The notes: generated by a model from the letters alone, not told the origin. DNA of 64,000 nt from AWTP1-13 sp963775835 (GCA_963775835.1 CAVZKV010000016.1:124001-188000), one strand, 5' to 3'; numbered from the stretch's first letter, positions 7,562-16,631 are shown. Numbers and translations: made by a program.

Positions 7562-8320
7562 ATGGACTCCCTGTTTGCCCTCATCGGCGGGCCGAAGCAG
7601 TTGCCGCTTTATGCCTATTTGGCGACGGTGCCCATTGTCATCGTCGTCTTCATCGCCGAGTTCCGAGACGCCATGCGCATATCGGCCGACGGCACGCGCG
7701 GGGATCGCCTTCTCTACGTCGTCGATGCCTTGAGTTCGGCGATCGGCAAGACCTTCGGCTGGTCCATTGTCTTGTTGACGTTCTCGACCAGCTACGAGGT
7801 GTTTGCCCGTTACATGTTCGGTGCCCCGACCGATTGGGCCTTCGATACCAGCTACATTCTCTACGGCACCCTGTTCATGATGGCCGGTGCTTATGCGCTT
7901 TCGCGCAACGGCCACGTGCGCGGCGATTTCCTCTATCGCTCCTGGCGCCCGCGCCGGCAGGCGGCAATGGACCTTGTCCTCTACCTGCTGTTCTACTTCC
8001 CGGGCATGCTGGCCTTCATGTACTCGGGTTTCAGCTTCGCCGAATTGTCGCGCCGAATGAACGAGCATTCCTCGGCCAGTCCCCAGGGCCCCATCGTCTG
8101 GCCCTTCAAGTGGCTCATTCCGATCGTCGGGTGCATGATGGTCTTGCAAGGGATCGTCGAGGTCATTCGCTGCATCAAATGTCTACAAACCGGCGAATGG
8201 CCGCAACGCCTGCATGACGTCGAGGAGCTGGAAAAGGTCATGCTGAGCGATGCCGAACAGAAAAAAGCGGCGGAAATTTCCGACGCCGAAGAGGTTGGCT
8301 TGCGCAAGGGAGACATTTGA
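7562..8320 (+). CDS. dctQ: TRAP transporter small permease, DctQ family
   Basis: The 252-residue product has about five hydrophobic helices and the DctQ pattern (FDTSYILYGTLFMMAGAYAL, NGHVRGDFLY, then the RRQAAMDLVLYLLFYFPGML helix). It is longer than the usual 160-190 residues: an extra N-terminal helix and an acidic C-terminal cytoplasmic tail (EELEKVMLSDAEQKKAAE) are added. It forms the membrane complex with DctM, whose start overlaps its stop (TGATG). The start at 7562 is the first Met that opens the first helix region. Confidence 0.92.
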   Translation: MDSLFALIGGPKQLPLYAYLATVPIVIVVFIAEFRDAMRISADGTRGDRLLYVVDALSSAIGKTFGWSIVLLTFSTSYEVFARYMFGAPTDWAFDTSYILYGTLFMMAGAYALSRNGHVRGDFLYRSWRPRRQAAMDLVLYLLFYFPGMLAFMYSGFSFAELSRRMNEHSSASPQGPIVWPFKWLIPIVGCMMVLQGIVEVIRCIKCLQTGEWPQRLHDVEELEKVMLSDAEQKKAAEISDAEEVGLRKGDI

Positions 8321-9846
8321 TGTTCGGCCTCGGCAATCCCGAGCTTGGCGTGCTGATGCTTGCGCTCTTCGTCGTCTTCATCCTGTTCGGATTTCCCATC
8401 GCCTTCACGCTGATGGCACTCGGGGTGTTTTTTGGCTACTTCGCCATGGGGGATCTGATCTTCTCGTTGCTGGTGCAGCGATCCTACTCGGTCATGACCA
8501 ACGACGTTTTGATCTCAATTCCCCTGTTCGTCTTCATGGGCTACATCATCGAGCGCGCCAGCATTCTCGATCGGCTGTTCAAGTCCTTGCAGCTTGCCGC
8601 CGGACCCGTGCCGGCGTCGCTGGCGCTCGCCACCATCGCCACCTGCGCCATTTTCGCAACCGCCACCGGCATCGTTGGCGCCTGCGTCACGCTGATGGGG
8701 CTGCTTGCCTTTCCGGCCATGCTTCGCGCCGGCTATGATGTGAAGATTGCCTCGGGCGCGGTGTGCGCGGGTGGCTGTCTTGGCATTTTGATCCCGCCAA
8801 GCGTCATGCTGATTCTTTATGGGGCAACGGCCGGCGTCTCCGTGGTCAAGCTTTATGCCGGTGCCTTTTTCCCCGGCATCATGCTGGCCGGTCTTTACAT
8901 CCTCTATACGGCATTGATGGCCGTGCTCAATCCAAAGCTGGCGCCGAGGCTGCCGCCGGAAGAGCGCAACGTGCCGCTGATCAAGGTGGTCCAGGCCCTC
9001 ATCACCTCCTTCTTGCCACTGGCGGCGCTGATCGGGGCGGCGTTGGGATCGATTATTTTTGGCCTGGCGACGCCCTCGGAGGCCGCGGCCATGGGTTCGC
9101 TCGGCGCCTTGCTGCTGGCAGCCGGTTACGGTGCGGACTATTCCAAGCCTTGGCGCGTGATGGTGATGTCGGCATACGGACTGATCATGACCATTGTGGT
9201 GGCCTGGTCGGTCGGGCCGTCGCTGCCGGACCTGCTGCCCTTCGTTGACCTCGCCCACCCGCCGCGCTCACTTTTGGTCGGTTGCCTGGCCCTGACCGGC
9301 ATCATCATCCTCGTCATGCTGCCCGGAAACAGCTTCAAGTTTACCCAGCTGAAGGAGTCGGTGTTTCTCACCGCCCGCACCACGGCAATGGTTTGTTGGC
9401 TGTTTATCGGCTCGTTCACCTTCTCGGCGGTGTTCGCCTATCTCGGCGGTCACGAGCCGATCGAGAAATTCGTGCTTGCCATGAACCTCTCGCCGCTTGG
9501 GTTCATGATCCTTGCCCAGATCATCATCTTTATCCTGGGCTGGCCGCTGGAATGGACGGAGATCATCGTCATTTTCATGCCGATCTTCTTGCCACTGCTC
9601 AAGCTGTTCGACATCGATCCCCTGTTCTTCGGCCTGCTGGTTGCCCTCAACATTCAGACCTCGTTCCTGTCTCCCCCGGTGGCGATGGCGCCCTTCTACC
9701 TTAAGGGCGTGGCCCCGGCCTGGGTCAATATCAACGACATCTTTCGCGGCGTGATGCCCTATATGATCATCGTCATCATCTCGATGGCGATGCTCTACAC
9801 ATTCCCGCAGATCGGGCTGTGGTTGCCCAACTACCTATACCGCTAG
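8320..9846 (+). CDS. dctM: TRAP transporter large permease, DctM family
   Basis: The 508-residue product has about 12-13 hydrophobic segments and is the transport subunit of the TRAP system, driven by a sodium or proton gradient. Signatures seen are FPIAFTLMALGVFFGYFAMG near the start, IPLFVFMGYIIERASILDRL, then GCLGILIPPSVMLILYG and TPSEAAAMGSLGALLLA. Length is in the longer part of the family range because of a central insertion of about 60 residues (residues 280-340). The ATG at 8320 overlaps the dctQ stop, so the two are translationally coupled. Confidence 0.95.
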   Translation: MFGLGNPELGVLMLALFVVFILFGFPIAFTLMALGVFFGYFAMGDLIFSLLVQRSYSVMTNDVLISIPLFVFMGYIIERASILDRLFKSLQLAAGPVPASLALATIATCAIFATATGIVGACVTLMGLLAFPAMLRAGYDVKIASGAVCAGGCLGILIPPSVMLILYGATAGVSVVKLYAGAFFPGIMLAGLYILYTALMAVLNPKLAPRLPPEERNVPLIKVVQALITSFLPLAALIGAALGSIIFGLATPSEAAAMGSLGALLLAAGYGADYSKPWRVMVMSAYGLIMTIVVAWSVGPSLPDLLPFVDLAHPPRSLLVGCLALTGIIILVMLPGNSFKFTQLKESVFLTARTTAMVCWLFIGSFTFSAVFAYLGGHEPIEKFVLAMNLSPLGFMILAQIIIFILGWPLEWTEIIVIFMPIFLPLLKLFDIDPLFFGLLVALNIQTSFLSPPVAMAPFYLKGVAPAWVNINDIFRGVMPYMIIVIISMAMLYTFPQIGLWLPNYLYR

Positions 9847-9868
9847 ACGTTCGCGGAGGAGGCGACAC

Positions 9869-10062
9869 ATGAACCTGATGATCAGCGGTGTAATTGTGTT
9901 GGCGGCGACGATCGCGCTGCTCGTGGCCCTGCTGCCGCGGGGGGACGCACGCATCGGTTCGTCGGCACCGAGTTTGAGCCCTACGTTGCGGTCGTCTTGA
10001 CGGCGCTCGTGGCGCTATCCTTCACCTTGCTTTTGTCGGGCGCTCTCAGCTACTTGGGATAG
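9869..10062 (+). CDS. Small two-helix membrane protein after dctM, frameshifted
   Basis: An ATG at 9869 with GGAGGAGG upstream begins MNLMISGVIVLAATIALLVA, one helix followed by LLPRG. The frame then stops early, but a second frame continues from the same point as THRFVGTEFEPYVAVVLTAL and a second helix ending at the TAG at 10060-10062. Adding one base to the run of six G at 9939-9944 joins them into a 64-residue two-helix protein. Position 22 bp after dctM suggests a partner of the TRAP permease. The product is not a family I can name. Confidence 0.6.
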
Positions 10063-10086
10063 CCCCCGCGACCGGGAGGTTCGACT

Positions 10087-11424
10087 TTGGCAGACTTGCA
10101 ACTCTGCGACCTTGCCGCCGGCGCGGCGGCATCGGGAATTGCGCGCGGCGAGCTAAGCTCCGAGGCCCTGGTAACCGCCTGCCTGGAGCGCACGGCCGAG
10201 CTCGAGCCGCAGCTCCAGGCCTGGGCCTTTCTCGATCACGACCGCGCGCTGGCGCAAGCCAAGGCGGCCGACGAGCAACGCCGCGCCGGCAAAGGGGTCG
10301 GTGCGCTGCACGGCGTCCCCGTCGGCATCAAGGACATTATCGACACGGCCGACATGCCGACGGAGAACGGCAGCGCGATCTTCAAGGGACGTCAGCCGCG
10401 CCACGATGCGGCCGCCGTCGCGGCCCTGCGATCCGCCGGCGCGGTCGTGCTCGGCAAGACCATCACCACGGAGCTGGCAACGCTTACACCTTCCGTCACG
10501 CGCAACCCGCGCAACCTCGAACACACGCCCGGGGGCTCGTCGTCCGGATCCGCCGCCGCCGTTGCCAGCGGCATGGTGCCGGTGGCGCTCGGCACCCAGA
10601 CCGGCGGGTCCGTCATTCGTCCCGCGGCGTTCTGCGGCATCTACGGCTTCAAGCCGACGTTCGGGCTCATTGCGCGTCCCGGCGTGCTGACCCAGGCCCC
10701 GTCGCTGGATACCGTCGGCGTCTTTGGCCGCTCGCTTGAGGATGTCGCCCTGGTGGTCGATGCCATCCAGGGCTACGACGAGCGCGACCCCGCCAGCATC
10801 GCCACCAGCCGTCCCAACCTTTTGGCGCGCGCCACGGAGGACTGGCCGTTGCCGCCCATGTTCACCTTCGCCAAGACCCACGCCTGGGGTGACGCCGACG
10901 CGGCCACGCGCGAGGCCTTCGGCGAGCTGGTTGAGCTTTTGGGCGACAAGGTCGAGGAGATTTCGATCGACTTTACCAGCGAACGCGGCATCGCGGCGGC
11001 CAAGACCGTGCAAAACGTCGAGCTGGCTCATCACTACGGTCCGCTGCTCGATGCAGCGCCCGACCTCATCAGCAAGCGCCTGGCGGGTCAGATCGAGGAA
11101 GGCCGGCGCGTGCGCGGCATCGATTATTTTGCGGCGCTGGACGCGCGCAATGAACTTTATGCCACCATCGACGGCCTGATCATGCAGCACGGGCAGATTC
11201 TGACGCCGGCGGCCCTCGGGCCGGCGCCCAAGGGCTTGGAAAGCACCGGCAATCCCGTGTTCTGCGCGTTTTGGACCTACCTCGGCGTACCGGCGGTGAC
11301 CCTGCCGCTGCTGGAGGCCGACGGCCTGCCGATGGGCGTTCAGCTGATCGGCGCACGCCGCGACGACGGGCGCCTGTTGCGGTCGGCGCGCTGGCTGGTG
11401 CAGCACCTCGCCGAGGAAGCCTGA
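10087..11424 (+). CDS. Amidase-signature enzyme
   Basis: The 445-residue product is an amidase-signature hydrolase (amide or carbamate to acid plus amine). The Ser-cis-Ser-Lys triad is complete: Lys82 in GIKDIID, the Gly/Ser loop GGSSSGSAAAVASG with the cis-Ser (151-153), and the nucleophile Ser175 in GTQTGGSVIRPA. The TTG at 10087 is used because GGGAGG lies about 7 bp upstream and no better start fits the N-terminus. It follows the TRAP genes by 25 bp, so it may act on the imported solute. The substrate cannot be read from sequence. Confidence 0.92.
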   Translation: MADLQLCDLAAGAAASGIARGELSSEALVTACLERTAELEPQLQAWAFLDHDRALAQAKAADEQRRAGKGVGALHGVPVGIKDIIDTADMPTENGSAIFKGRQPRHDAAAVAALRSAGAVVLGKTITTELATLTPSVTRNPRNLEHTPGGSSSGSAAAVASGMVPVALGTQTGGSVIRPAAFCGIYGFKPTFGLIARPGVLTQAPSLDTVGVFGRSLEDVALVVDAIQGYDERDPASIATSRPNLLARATEDWPLPPMFTFAKTHAWGDADAATREAFGELVELLGDKVEEISIDFTSERGIAAAKTVQNVELAHHYGPLLDAAPDLISKRLAGQIEEGRRVRGIDYFAALDARNELYATIDGLIMQHGQILTPAALGPAPKGLESTGNPVFCAFWTYLGVPAVTLPLLEADGLPMGVQLIGARRDDGRLLRSARWLVQHLAEEA

Positions 11425-11496
11425 GGGCAGCGTCCCCCTTGACGATTTCGCGCGCCGCTCACTCCCGTGCGCTTTCGTCGTGCTATCGTTGCGCCC

Positions 11497-12918
11497 ATGC
11501 AAAACGATCCTCAAACCATTGCGGGCGCACCGCCATTGCAAATTTTGCCTGAGCTGTGGGCGCACGCCGGCGGCGCACCCGAGGCCTTGCACGATGTCGT
11601 CCTGACCGGGCGAGAGCCGGCGCTACCGTCGTCTTTTCGCGTCGGTAGCATTGCGCAAACGACGATCGCCGCCACCGCGCTTGCCGCCGCGGAGCTGTGG
11701 CGCCAGCGCGGCGGGCGTCGGCAGACGGTGCGCGTCGACATGCGTCATGCCGCGGTCGAGTTCCGCAGCGAGCGCTACATGCGCCTCGATGATAAGCCGC
11801 CCGGGCCGACGTGGGATAAGATCGCCGGCGTCTATGACACGGGCGACGGCCGCAAGGTCCGCCTGCATACCAACTTTCCGCACCATCGCGACGGCATCCT
11901 CAAGCTGTTGGGCGTGGCCTATGATCGCGACGCCGTCGCCGCCGCCCTGCGGCAATGGCAGGCCGAGCCCTTTGAAGCGGCCGCCGCCGAAGCGGGGCTG
12001 GTCGCCACCATGCTGCGCGCGCCCGCCGAGTGGGCCGACCATCCCCAGGGGCGGGCCGTCGCCGGCCTGCCCACGTTCGAGATCCGCAAAATCGGCGAAG
12101 CCCCCGCCCGCGCGCTGCCCCGCAATCCCGAGCGTCCCCTTGCCGGCGTGCGCGTGCTCGATTTGACGCGCGTGATCGCCGGCCCGGTGTGCGGGCGCGC
12201 GCTGGCCGCGCACGGCGCCGAGGTGATGCGCGTGACGGCGCCGCACCTGCCGGGTCTCGCCACGCTCGACGTCGACACCGGCCGCGGCAAGCTCTCGACC
12301 GCTCTCGACCTGCGCGCGACGGAGGACCGTGAGCGGCTCAGGGGGTTGTTGCGGCAGGCACATATTTTCGTGCAGGGCTACCGTCCGGGCGGCCTCGCCG
12401 CCCTCGGTTTCTCGCCCGAGGCCTGCGCGGAGCTGCGCCCCGGTATCATCGCCGTGACGCTGTCGGCCTACGGCCACCAGGGGCCCTGGGCGTCGCGTCG
12501 CGGTTTTGACTCGCTGGTCCAAAACGCGAGCGGCCTCAACGTCGCCGAAGCGGAGGCCGCCGGCGTGCCGGCGCCGCGCGAGCTTCCCGCCCAGGCGCTC
12601 GACCATGCGTCGGGTTACCTGATGGCGTTCGGTGCGATGATGGCGCTGGCCCGCAAGGCTGAGGAGGGTGGCTCTTGGCACGTGCGCGTTTCGCTGGCGC
12701 AAACGGGGCACTGGCTCTCCCGCCTCGGCCGCCTCGAGGACGGCTTTGCCGGCGCCGATCCCAAATTCGCCGATGTCGCCGACCTCCTCGCCGCGGCCGA
12801 CACGCCGTTTGGCCGCCTGACCTACGTCCGGCATGCCGCCGCCCTGTCCGAGACGCCGGCGCATTGGCTGCGTCCGCCGGTGCCGCTCGGCACGCACGCG
12901 CCCGTCTGGCCCGAGTAA
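11497..12918 (+). CDS. Family III (CaiB/BaiF) CoA transferase
   Basis: The 473-residue product moves CoA between carboxylic acids. The C-terminal two thirds carry family features: PLAGVRVLDLTRVIAGPVCG, then DTGRGKLSTALDLRA and GIIAVTLSAYGHQGPWASRR. The first 200 residues are an extra, less typical domain containing YMRLDDKPPGPTWDKIAGVY, seen in a subgroup of CaiB-like proteins with an N-terminal half-domain. The catalytic Asp was not placed with certainty. The stop codon is the last three bases of the first unit of a 14-bp tandem array, so the final residues (APVWPE) are repeat-derived. Confidence 0.9.
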   Translation: MQNDPQTIAGAPPLQILPELWAHAGGAPEALHDVVLTGREPALPSSFRVGSIAQTTIAATALAAAELWRQRGGRRQTVRVDMRHAAVEFRSERYMRLDDKPPGPTWDKIAGVYDTGDGRKVRLHTNFPHHRDGILKLLGVAYDRDAVAAALRQWQAEPFEAAAAEAGLVATMLRAPAEWADHPQGRAVAGLPTFEIRKIGEAPARALPRNPERPLAGVRVLDLTRVIAGPVCGRALAAHGAEVMRVTAPHLPGLATLDVDTGRGKLSTALDLRATEDRERLRGLLRQAHIFVQGYRPGGLAALGFSPEACAELRPGIIAVTLSAYGHQGPWASRRGFDSLVQNASGLNVAEAEAAGVPAPRELPAQALDHASGYLMAFGAMMALARKAEEGGSWHVRVSLAQTGHWLSRLGRLEDGFAGADPKFADVADLLAAADTPFGRLTYVRHAAALSETPAHWLRPPVPLGTHAPVWPE

Positions 12919-13002
12919 TCTGGCCCGAGTAATCTGGCCCGAGTAATTTGGCCCGAGTGATTTGGCCCGAGTAATCTGGCCCGAGTAATTTGGCCAGAGT
13001 GT
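12905..13002. repeat. 14-bp tandem array, seven copies
   Basis: Seven units of TCTGGCCCGAGTAA run without gaps from 12905; units 4, 5 and 7 have one to four substitutions. The TAA of unit 1 is the stop of the CoA transferase gene, and the array ends 9 bp before the stop of the convergent caspase-like gene. It fills the space between two convergent genes. It shares the CTGGCCC core with the array at 34801-34965. Confidence 0.97.
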
Positions 13003-13011
13003 TCCGGGCCG

Positions 13012-14475
13012 TTAGTTGGTGCACAGGCCCAGGGCGCGTCCGCCGACGCAGACGCGAAAGCCCGGGCTCGTGCTGGGCTGCTCCGCGTTCTGGCGCGCCG
13101 GCCGGTTGACCGTCTTCTTCTTTTCGGGGCGTGGCTTGGCCACACAGGTGCCGTTGACCTCGGTTTCGCCCTTGTCGCATTCGGCGGGACAGATGCGTCC
13201 CAGCTGGCCGGCGACGCCCTGCAGGGCGGCCTCGCTCGGTTCGCCCGTCGGCACCGACAGCTTGCTCAAGCGCTGGAATTTTTCCAGCGCCTGCCGGCTC
13301 TTCGCCCCCCAGCTGCCGTCGTGGGATCCCGGATCGCAGCCGACGCGCTTGAGCTCCGTCTGCAGGGCGCGGGCCAAGCCTTGCGGGCTGGTTCCGGGCG
13401 TGGGCGGCGCGTCGGGCAGGCGGGTCGGCAGGCTTGCGACCTTCGACGGCGCCGGAGCGGCGGTCGCTTCCCCGGCTTTCAGCTGCTCGATCATGACGCG
13501 GGCAAGCCCTGCGAAGGTGCCGCGTGGAAAGCGATCGAGATAGGTGGCAAGCACGGCCGGCGACTTGCTGCCTTTGACCGCATTCCAGAAGGCGATTTCC
13601 ATTTCCTTGTCGTAGTCGGGAGGCAGCTCCCCTGTCGCGGTCGGCGCCGGCAGCGCGCCGGTCGGCGGAGCCGGTCCGGTGGTGCTTGGCGGTAGCGGCG
13701 CGGCGGCCGAGCGCAAAAACACCTCATCGGTGAGCGCGGTGAATTCCCACGGCACCTGCTTGCCCGCGGTCGCCTGCAGCACGTCGTTGCGCACGGCAAC
13801 CAGGACGCCGCCCACGTCCTTGCCGGGTGTTTCCATGTGTTTCAACAGGGCGGTGGCATAGGGCGAGTTCCGCCCGACCCCCTCGAGCGCAATGTTGCCG
13901 GGCTGGGTGGCGAAGCCGACCAGGGTCCCCACGCCCGCCCTCACCTCGGCCAGGCCGTGGCCGATCAGGCTGCTGCGCGTGCCCATCGAGCGCGCCAGGG
14001 TGCGCGCCAGCGGATTGTCACGGCAGGCATCGAGCAGCACGATGCTGGTCTTGGCCTCGCGTTCCATTTGCCGCAGCACCAGCGACAGTGGCAGCGCCTC
14101 GAAATCGACGTCGCCCTCGCTCCGCAGCCGGGCGTCGATGGGCATCAGAAAGTTCTGGCCTCCGCTCTGCAAGGCATGACCGGCGAAGTAGAAGAGCGCA
14201 ACGTCGGCGTGGGAGAGCTTCTGGGTGAACGCGCGCATGGTTCGCTCCATGGCGCGTTTGTCGAGGTCGCTGCCATCGACCACGTCGAAGCCGAGCCGCG
14301 TCAGGGCCGCCGCCATGTCGGCCGCGTCACTCTTGGTGCTCTTGAGTTGGGTGGTGTTCTGGTAGGCGCCATTGCCGATCACCAGGGCAACGCGCTTGTC
14401 CGCCTGGGCCGCCGCCGGAAGCCAGGTTGCAAGCACAGCCAACAGAAGCATCAGGAGAGCCAGACCGCACCGCAT
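13012..14475 (-). CDS. Exported caspase-like (peptidase C14) protein
   Basis: The 487-residue product has a signal peptide (MRCGLALLMLLLAVLATWLP, cleavage near AAAQA) and then a p20-like caspase domain beginning DKRVALVIGNGAYQ. The His-Cys dyad is present: His100 in FYFAGHALQ and Cys151 in VLLDACRDNPLA. After about residue 270 come Pro-rich linkers, a helical segment (MEIAFWNAVKGSK), and near residues 370-430 a peptidoglycan-binding-like helix set (LARALQTELKRVGCDPG). The C-terminal Cys-rich end has CPAECDKGETEVNGTC. Such proteins are common in alphaproteobacteria with unknown substrates. The ATG at 14475 follows GAGG. Confidence 0.88.
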   Translation of the reverse strand: MRCGLALLMLLLAVLATWLPAAAQADKRVALVIGNGAYQNTTQLKSTKSDAADMAAALTRLGFDVVDGSDLDKRAMERTMRAFTQKLSHADVALFYFAGHALQSGGQNFLMPIDARLRSEGDVDFEALPLSLVLRQMEREAKTSIVLLDACRDNPLARTLARSMGTRSSLIGHGLAEVRAGVGTLVGFATQPGNIALEGVGRNSPYATALLKHMETPGKDVGGVLVAVRNDVLQATAGKQVPWEFTALTDEVFLRSAAAPLPPSTTGPAPPTGALPAPTATGELPPDYDKEMEIAFWNAVKGSKSPAVLATYLDRFPRGTFAGLARVMIEQLKAGEATAAPAPSKVASLPTRLPDAPPTPGTSPQGLARALQTELKRVGCDPGSHDGSWGAKSRQALEKFQRLSKLSVPTGEPSEAALQGVAGQLGRICPAECDKGETEVNGTCVAKPRPEKKKTVNRPARQNAEQPSTSPGFRVCVGGRALGLCTN

Positions 14476-14626
14476 CGCCGCCTCGCGGATTCGTGGAAGC
14501 CGTAACCTAGCAGGGCTTTTTGGCTCATCTGTGATGTGGAACACAAGGGATGCGCAAGGACCGCCGAAGGGCAGCGGCGCATTTTTTTTGCAAGACCACG
14601 GCGTCGGTGCGCGCGGCCTGGCTTCC

Positions 14627-14980
14627 TCACGCGCGCCGTCGCCGCTTTTTCTTTGCCTCCGCCCGCCGTCCCGCTGCCAGGGCGGCGCGGGCCCACTCCA
14701 CCATTTCGTCGGCATCATCGAACAGGCGCTCGGGCACGCGCCGGTAACTGCCGATTTCGACCGTGCGGCCCTTCACCTGGTAGCTGAACGGCGACAAGCC
14801 CTCGGCCTCGTAGGCGGCCCGATTGCCCTCGTCCACCTTGAGGTAGAGCACATCGCGCAGGATCAGCGCGAAAATCACCCCGTCGTAGTAAAGCCCGGCG
14901 CCCGAGAACATGCGCCGGCTGACGATGACGCCGAGCGGCGCCATTTGGTCCTTAACGAATTCGACGAACTCGTTCGTCAT
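14627..14980 (-). CDS. TfoX/Sxy N-terminal domain protein
   Basis: The 117-residue product contains only the TfoX N-terminal domain: RRMFSGAGLYYDGVIFALI, VLYLKVDEGNRAAYEAEG and SPFSYQVKGRTVEIGSYRRV, followed by a Lys/Arg-rich tail. Full-length Sxy has a second domain and controls competence; free-standing N-domains like this have no proven role. It overlaps the stop of gntK by 4 bp and so is the last gene of a three-gene operon (gnd-gntK-tfoX). Confidence 0.9.
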   Translation of the reverse strand: MTNEFVEFVKDQMAPLGVIVSRRMFSGAGLYYDGVIFALILRDVLYLKVDEGNRAAYEAEGLSPFSYQVKGRTVEIGSYRRVPERLFDDADEMVEWARAALAAGRRAEAKKKRRRRA

Positions 14981-15525
14981 CGCCGCGTATTTGGGGTTTG
15001 GCCGGCGCCGGCGAGACCCAGTGCGGCGATGATGGTCTCGGCCACGCGCTCGGCCGGTTGCGCAATCGAGACCACGAGGGCGTTCTCGTCCGCCGCCGGC
15101 GCCTCGAGGATGTCGAACTGGTTCTTCAGCAGCGAGACGGGCATGAAGTGGTCGCTACGGCGCTGCATCCGCTCGCTGATGAGCTCAAAGCTTCCCTGCA
15201 AATACACCAGCCGCACGTCGGTGCGATCGCGAACGAGCCGACGGCGGTAGCTGCGCTTCAGGGCCGAACAGGACACCAACCCGGATTGGCCTTGCTCCAG
15301 CTGCGCATCGATCCAGGCGGCAATGGCATCGAGCCACGGCCAGCGATCGCTGTCTTCGAGGGGAATGCCGCGGCTCATTTTGGCGATATTGGCCGGCGGA
15401 TGGAAGCTGTCGGCATCGCGAAAGGGCCAACCCAAGAGCTGCGCCAGCCTGAGACCGGTCGTGCTCTTGCCGGAGCTCGACACCCCCATCAGCACGATCA
15501 CCATTGGCGCCGTTGCCGTGCTCAT
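14977..15525 (-). CDS. gntK: Gluconokinase
   Basis: The 182-residue product phosphorylates gluconate to 6-phosphogluconate with ATP. It has a P-loop GVSSSGKST (residues 14-22), the GntK motif FRDADSFHPPANIAKMSRG with Asp/His that bind substrate, and the lid region RRSDHFMPVSLLKNQFDILE. Length matches the family. The ATG overlaps the stop of the gnd gene by 4 bp (ATGA). The neighbours provide the next enzyme of the pathway, supporting the call. Confidence 0.95.
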   Translation of the reverse strand: MSTATAPMVIVLMGVSSSGKSTTGLRLAQLLGWPFRDADSFHPPANIAKMSRGIPLEDSDRWPWLDAIAAWIDAQLEQGQSGLVSCSALKRSYRRRLVRDRTDVRLVYLQGSFELISERMQRRSDHFMPVSLLKNQFDILEAPAADENALVVSIAQPAERVAETIIAALGLAGAGQTPNTRR

Positions 15526-16514
15526 GTTCCCGTTCCCGCCTTGCCGGGCTCGAGGTGACCGCCGAAGCCCTTGCGCATGGCTGAGAGCACCTGTTCGGCG
15601 AAGGTGTGGGTCTGGCGCGACCGAAAGCGCGCATAGAGCGCCGAGCTCAAGACCTCGGCCGGCACCGCCTCTTCGATGGCCGCCTGCACCGTCCAGCGGC
15701 CCTCACCGGAATCGGCGACGTGTCCCGAATAGCCGGCAAGTTCGGGATCTGCGGCCAGCGCCGTCGCCGTGAGGTCCAGCAACCAGGAGGTGATGACGCT
15801 GCCCCGCCGCCAGACTTCGGCGACATCGGCGAGGTCGATGGCAAGGCGCAGCTCCTCCGGAAGCTGGCCGGAATTGGCGTTCTTCAGGATGTCGAAGCCC
15901 TCGGCCATGGCCTGCATCATGCCGTACTCGATGCCGTTGTGGATCATTTTGACGAAGTGACCCGCCCCGTTCGGCCCGGCGTGCAGATACCCCAGCTCGG
16001 GGCGCCGATCGCGCCGCTCGCGCCCGCTGGTTACGGCGATCTCTCCCTTGCCCGGTGCGAGCGCCGCGAAGATCGGGTCGAGCCGCGCCACCACGGCCGC
16101 TTCGCCGCCGATCATCAGACAGTAGCCGCGCTCGAGCCCCCAGACGCCGCCCGACGTGCCAACGTCGAGGTAGTAGAGGCCTTTTTGTTGCAAGGCGCGC
16201 GCACGCCGGATGTCGTCCTTCCAAAAGCTATTGCCGCCATCGATGATGCAATCGCCGCCCTGCAACAGGCCGCCCAACTCGGCGATCGCCTGCTCGGTCG
16301 CTAAACCGGCCGGCAGCATGATCCAAACCACACGGGGAGCCGCCAGCGCCGCCACCAGCTCGGCCAGGCTCGGCCGCGCCAGGGCACCCTCGCCTACAAG
16401 CTCCGCCGCCGGCGCCGGGTCGCGGTCGTAGACAACGCAGGCGTGGCCCGCGCGCAGCAGGCGGCGCACGATATTGGCGCCCATGCGCCCAAGCCCGATC
16501 ATGCCGATCTGCAT
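15522..16514 (-). CDS. gnd: 6-phosphogluconate dehydrogenase, short decarboxylating form
   Basis: The 330-residue product oxidises and decarboxylates 6-phosphogluconate to ribulose 5-phosphate. It has an N-terminal Rossmann motif MQIGMIGLGRMGANIVRRLL, the substrate loop DGGNSFWKDDIRRA, and the catalytic GAGHFVKMIHNGIEYGMMQA with Lys and the nearby Asn/Glu. At 330 residues it belongs to the short tetrameric type. The ATG at 16514 follows AAAGGAG and gives a Rossmann fold at the N-terminus. It is first in the operon with gntK and tfoX-like genes. Confidence 0.95.
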   Translation of the reverse strand: MQIGMIGLGRMGANIVRRLLRAGHACVVYDRDPAPAAELVGEGALARPSLAELVAALAAPRVVWIMLPAGLATEQAIAELGGLLQGGDCIIDGGNSFWKDDIRRARALQQKGLYYLDVGTSGGVWGLERGYCLMIGGEAAVVARLDPIFAALAPGKGEIAVTSGRERRDRRPELGYLHAGPNGAGHFVKMIHNGIEYGMMQAMAEGFDILKNANSGQLPEELRLAIDLADVAEVWRRGSVITSWLLDLTATALAADPELAGYSGHVADSGEGRWTVQAAIEEAVPAEVLSSALYARFRSRQTHTFAEQVLSAMRKGFGGHLEPGKAGTGT

Positions 16515-16631
16515 CCTTGCCGCTCCTTTCGGTCTTGCTCCGTCGCCGCTGCAGCGAGAATGCGCGCCATACACCGGGAAGGCAAATGCGTGTAGCCTGC
16601 TGGGCTTGCGATGTCAGCGAGGGGGGCAGCC

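Noticed and set aside
6830..8149. A 439-codon open frame on the minus strand opposite the TRAP genes
   Set aside because: The dctP and dctQ genes fit their families on the plus strand; the opposite frame has no recognisable domain.
14551..14589. Hairpin plus T8 that looks like a plus-strand terminator
   Set aside because: No plus-strand gene ends here; both neighbours are on the minus strand. The stem is short and broken.
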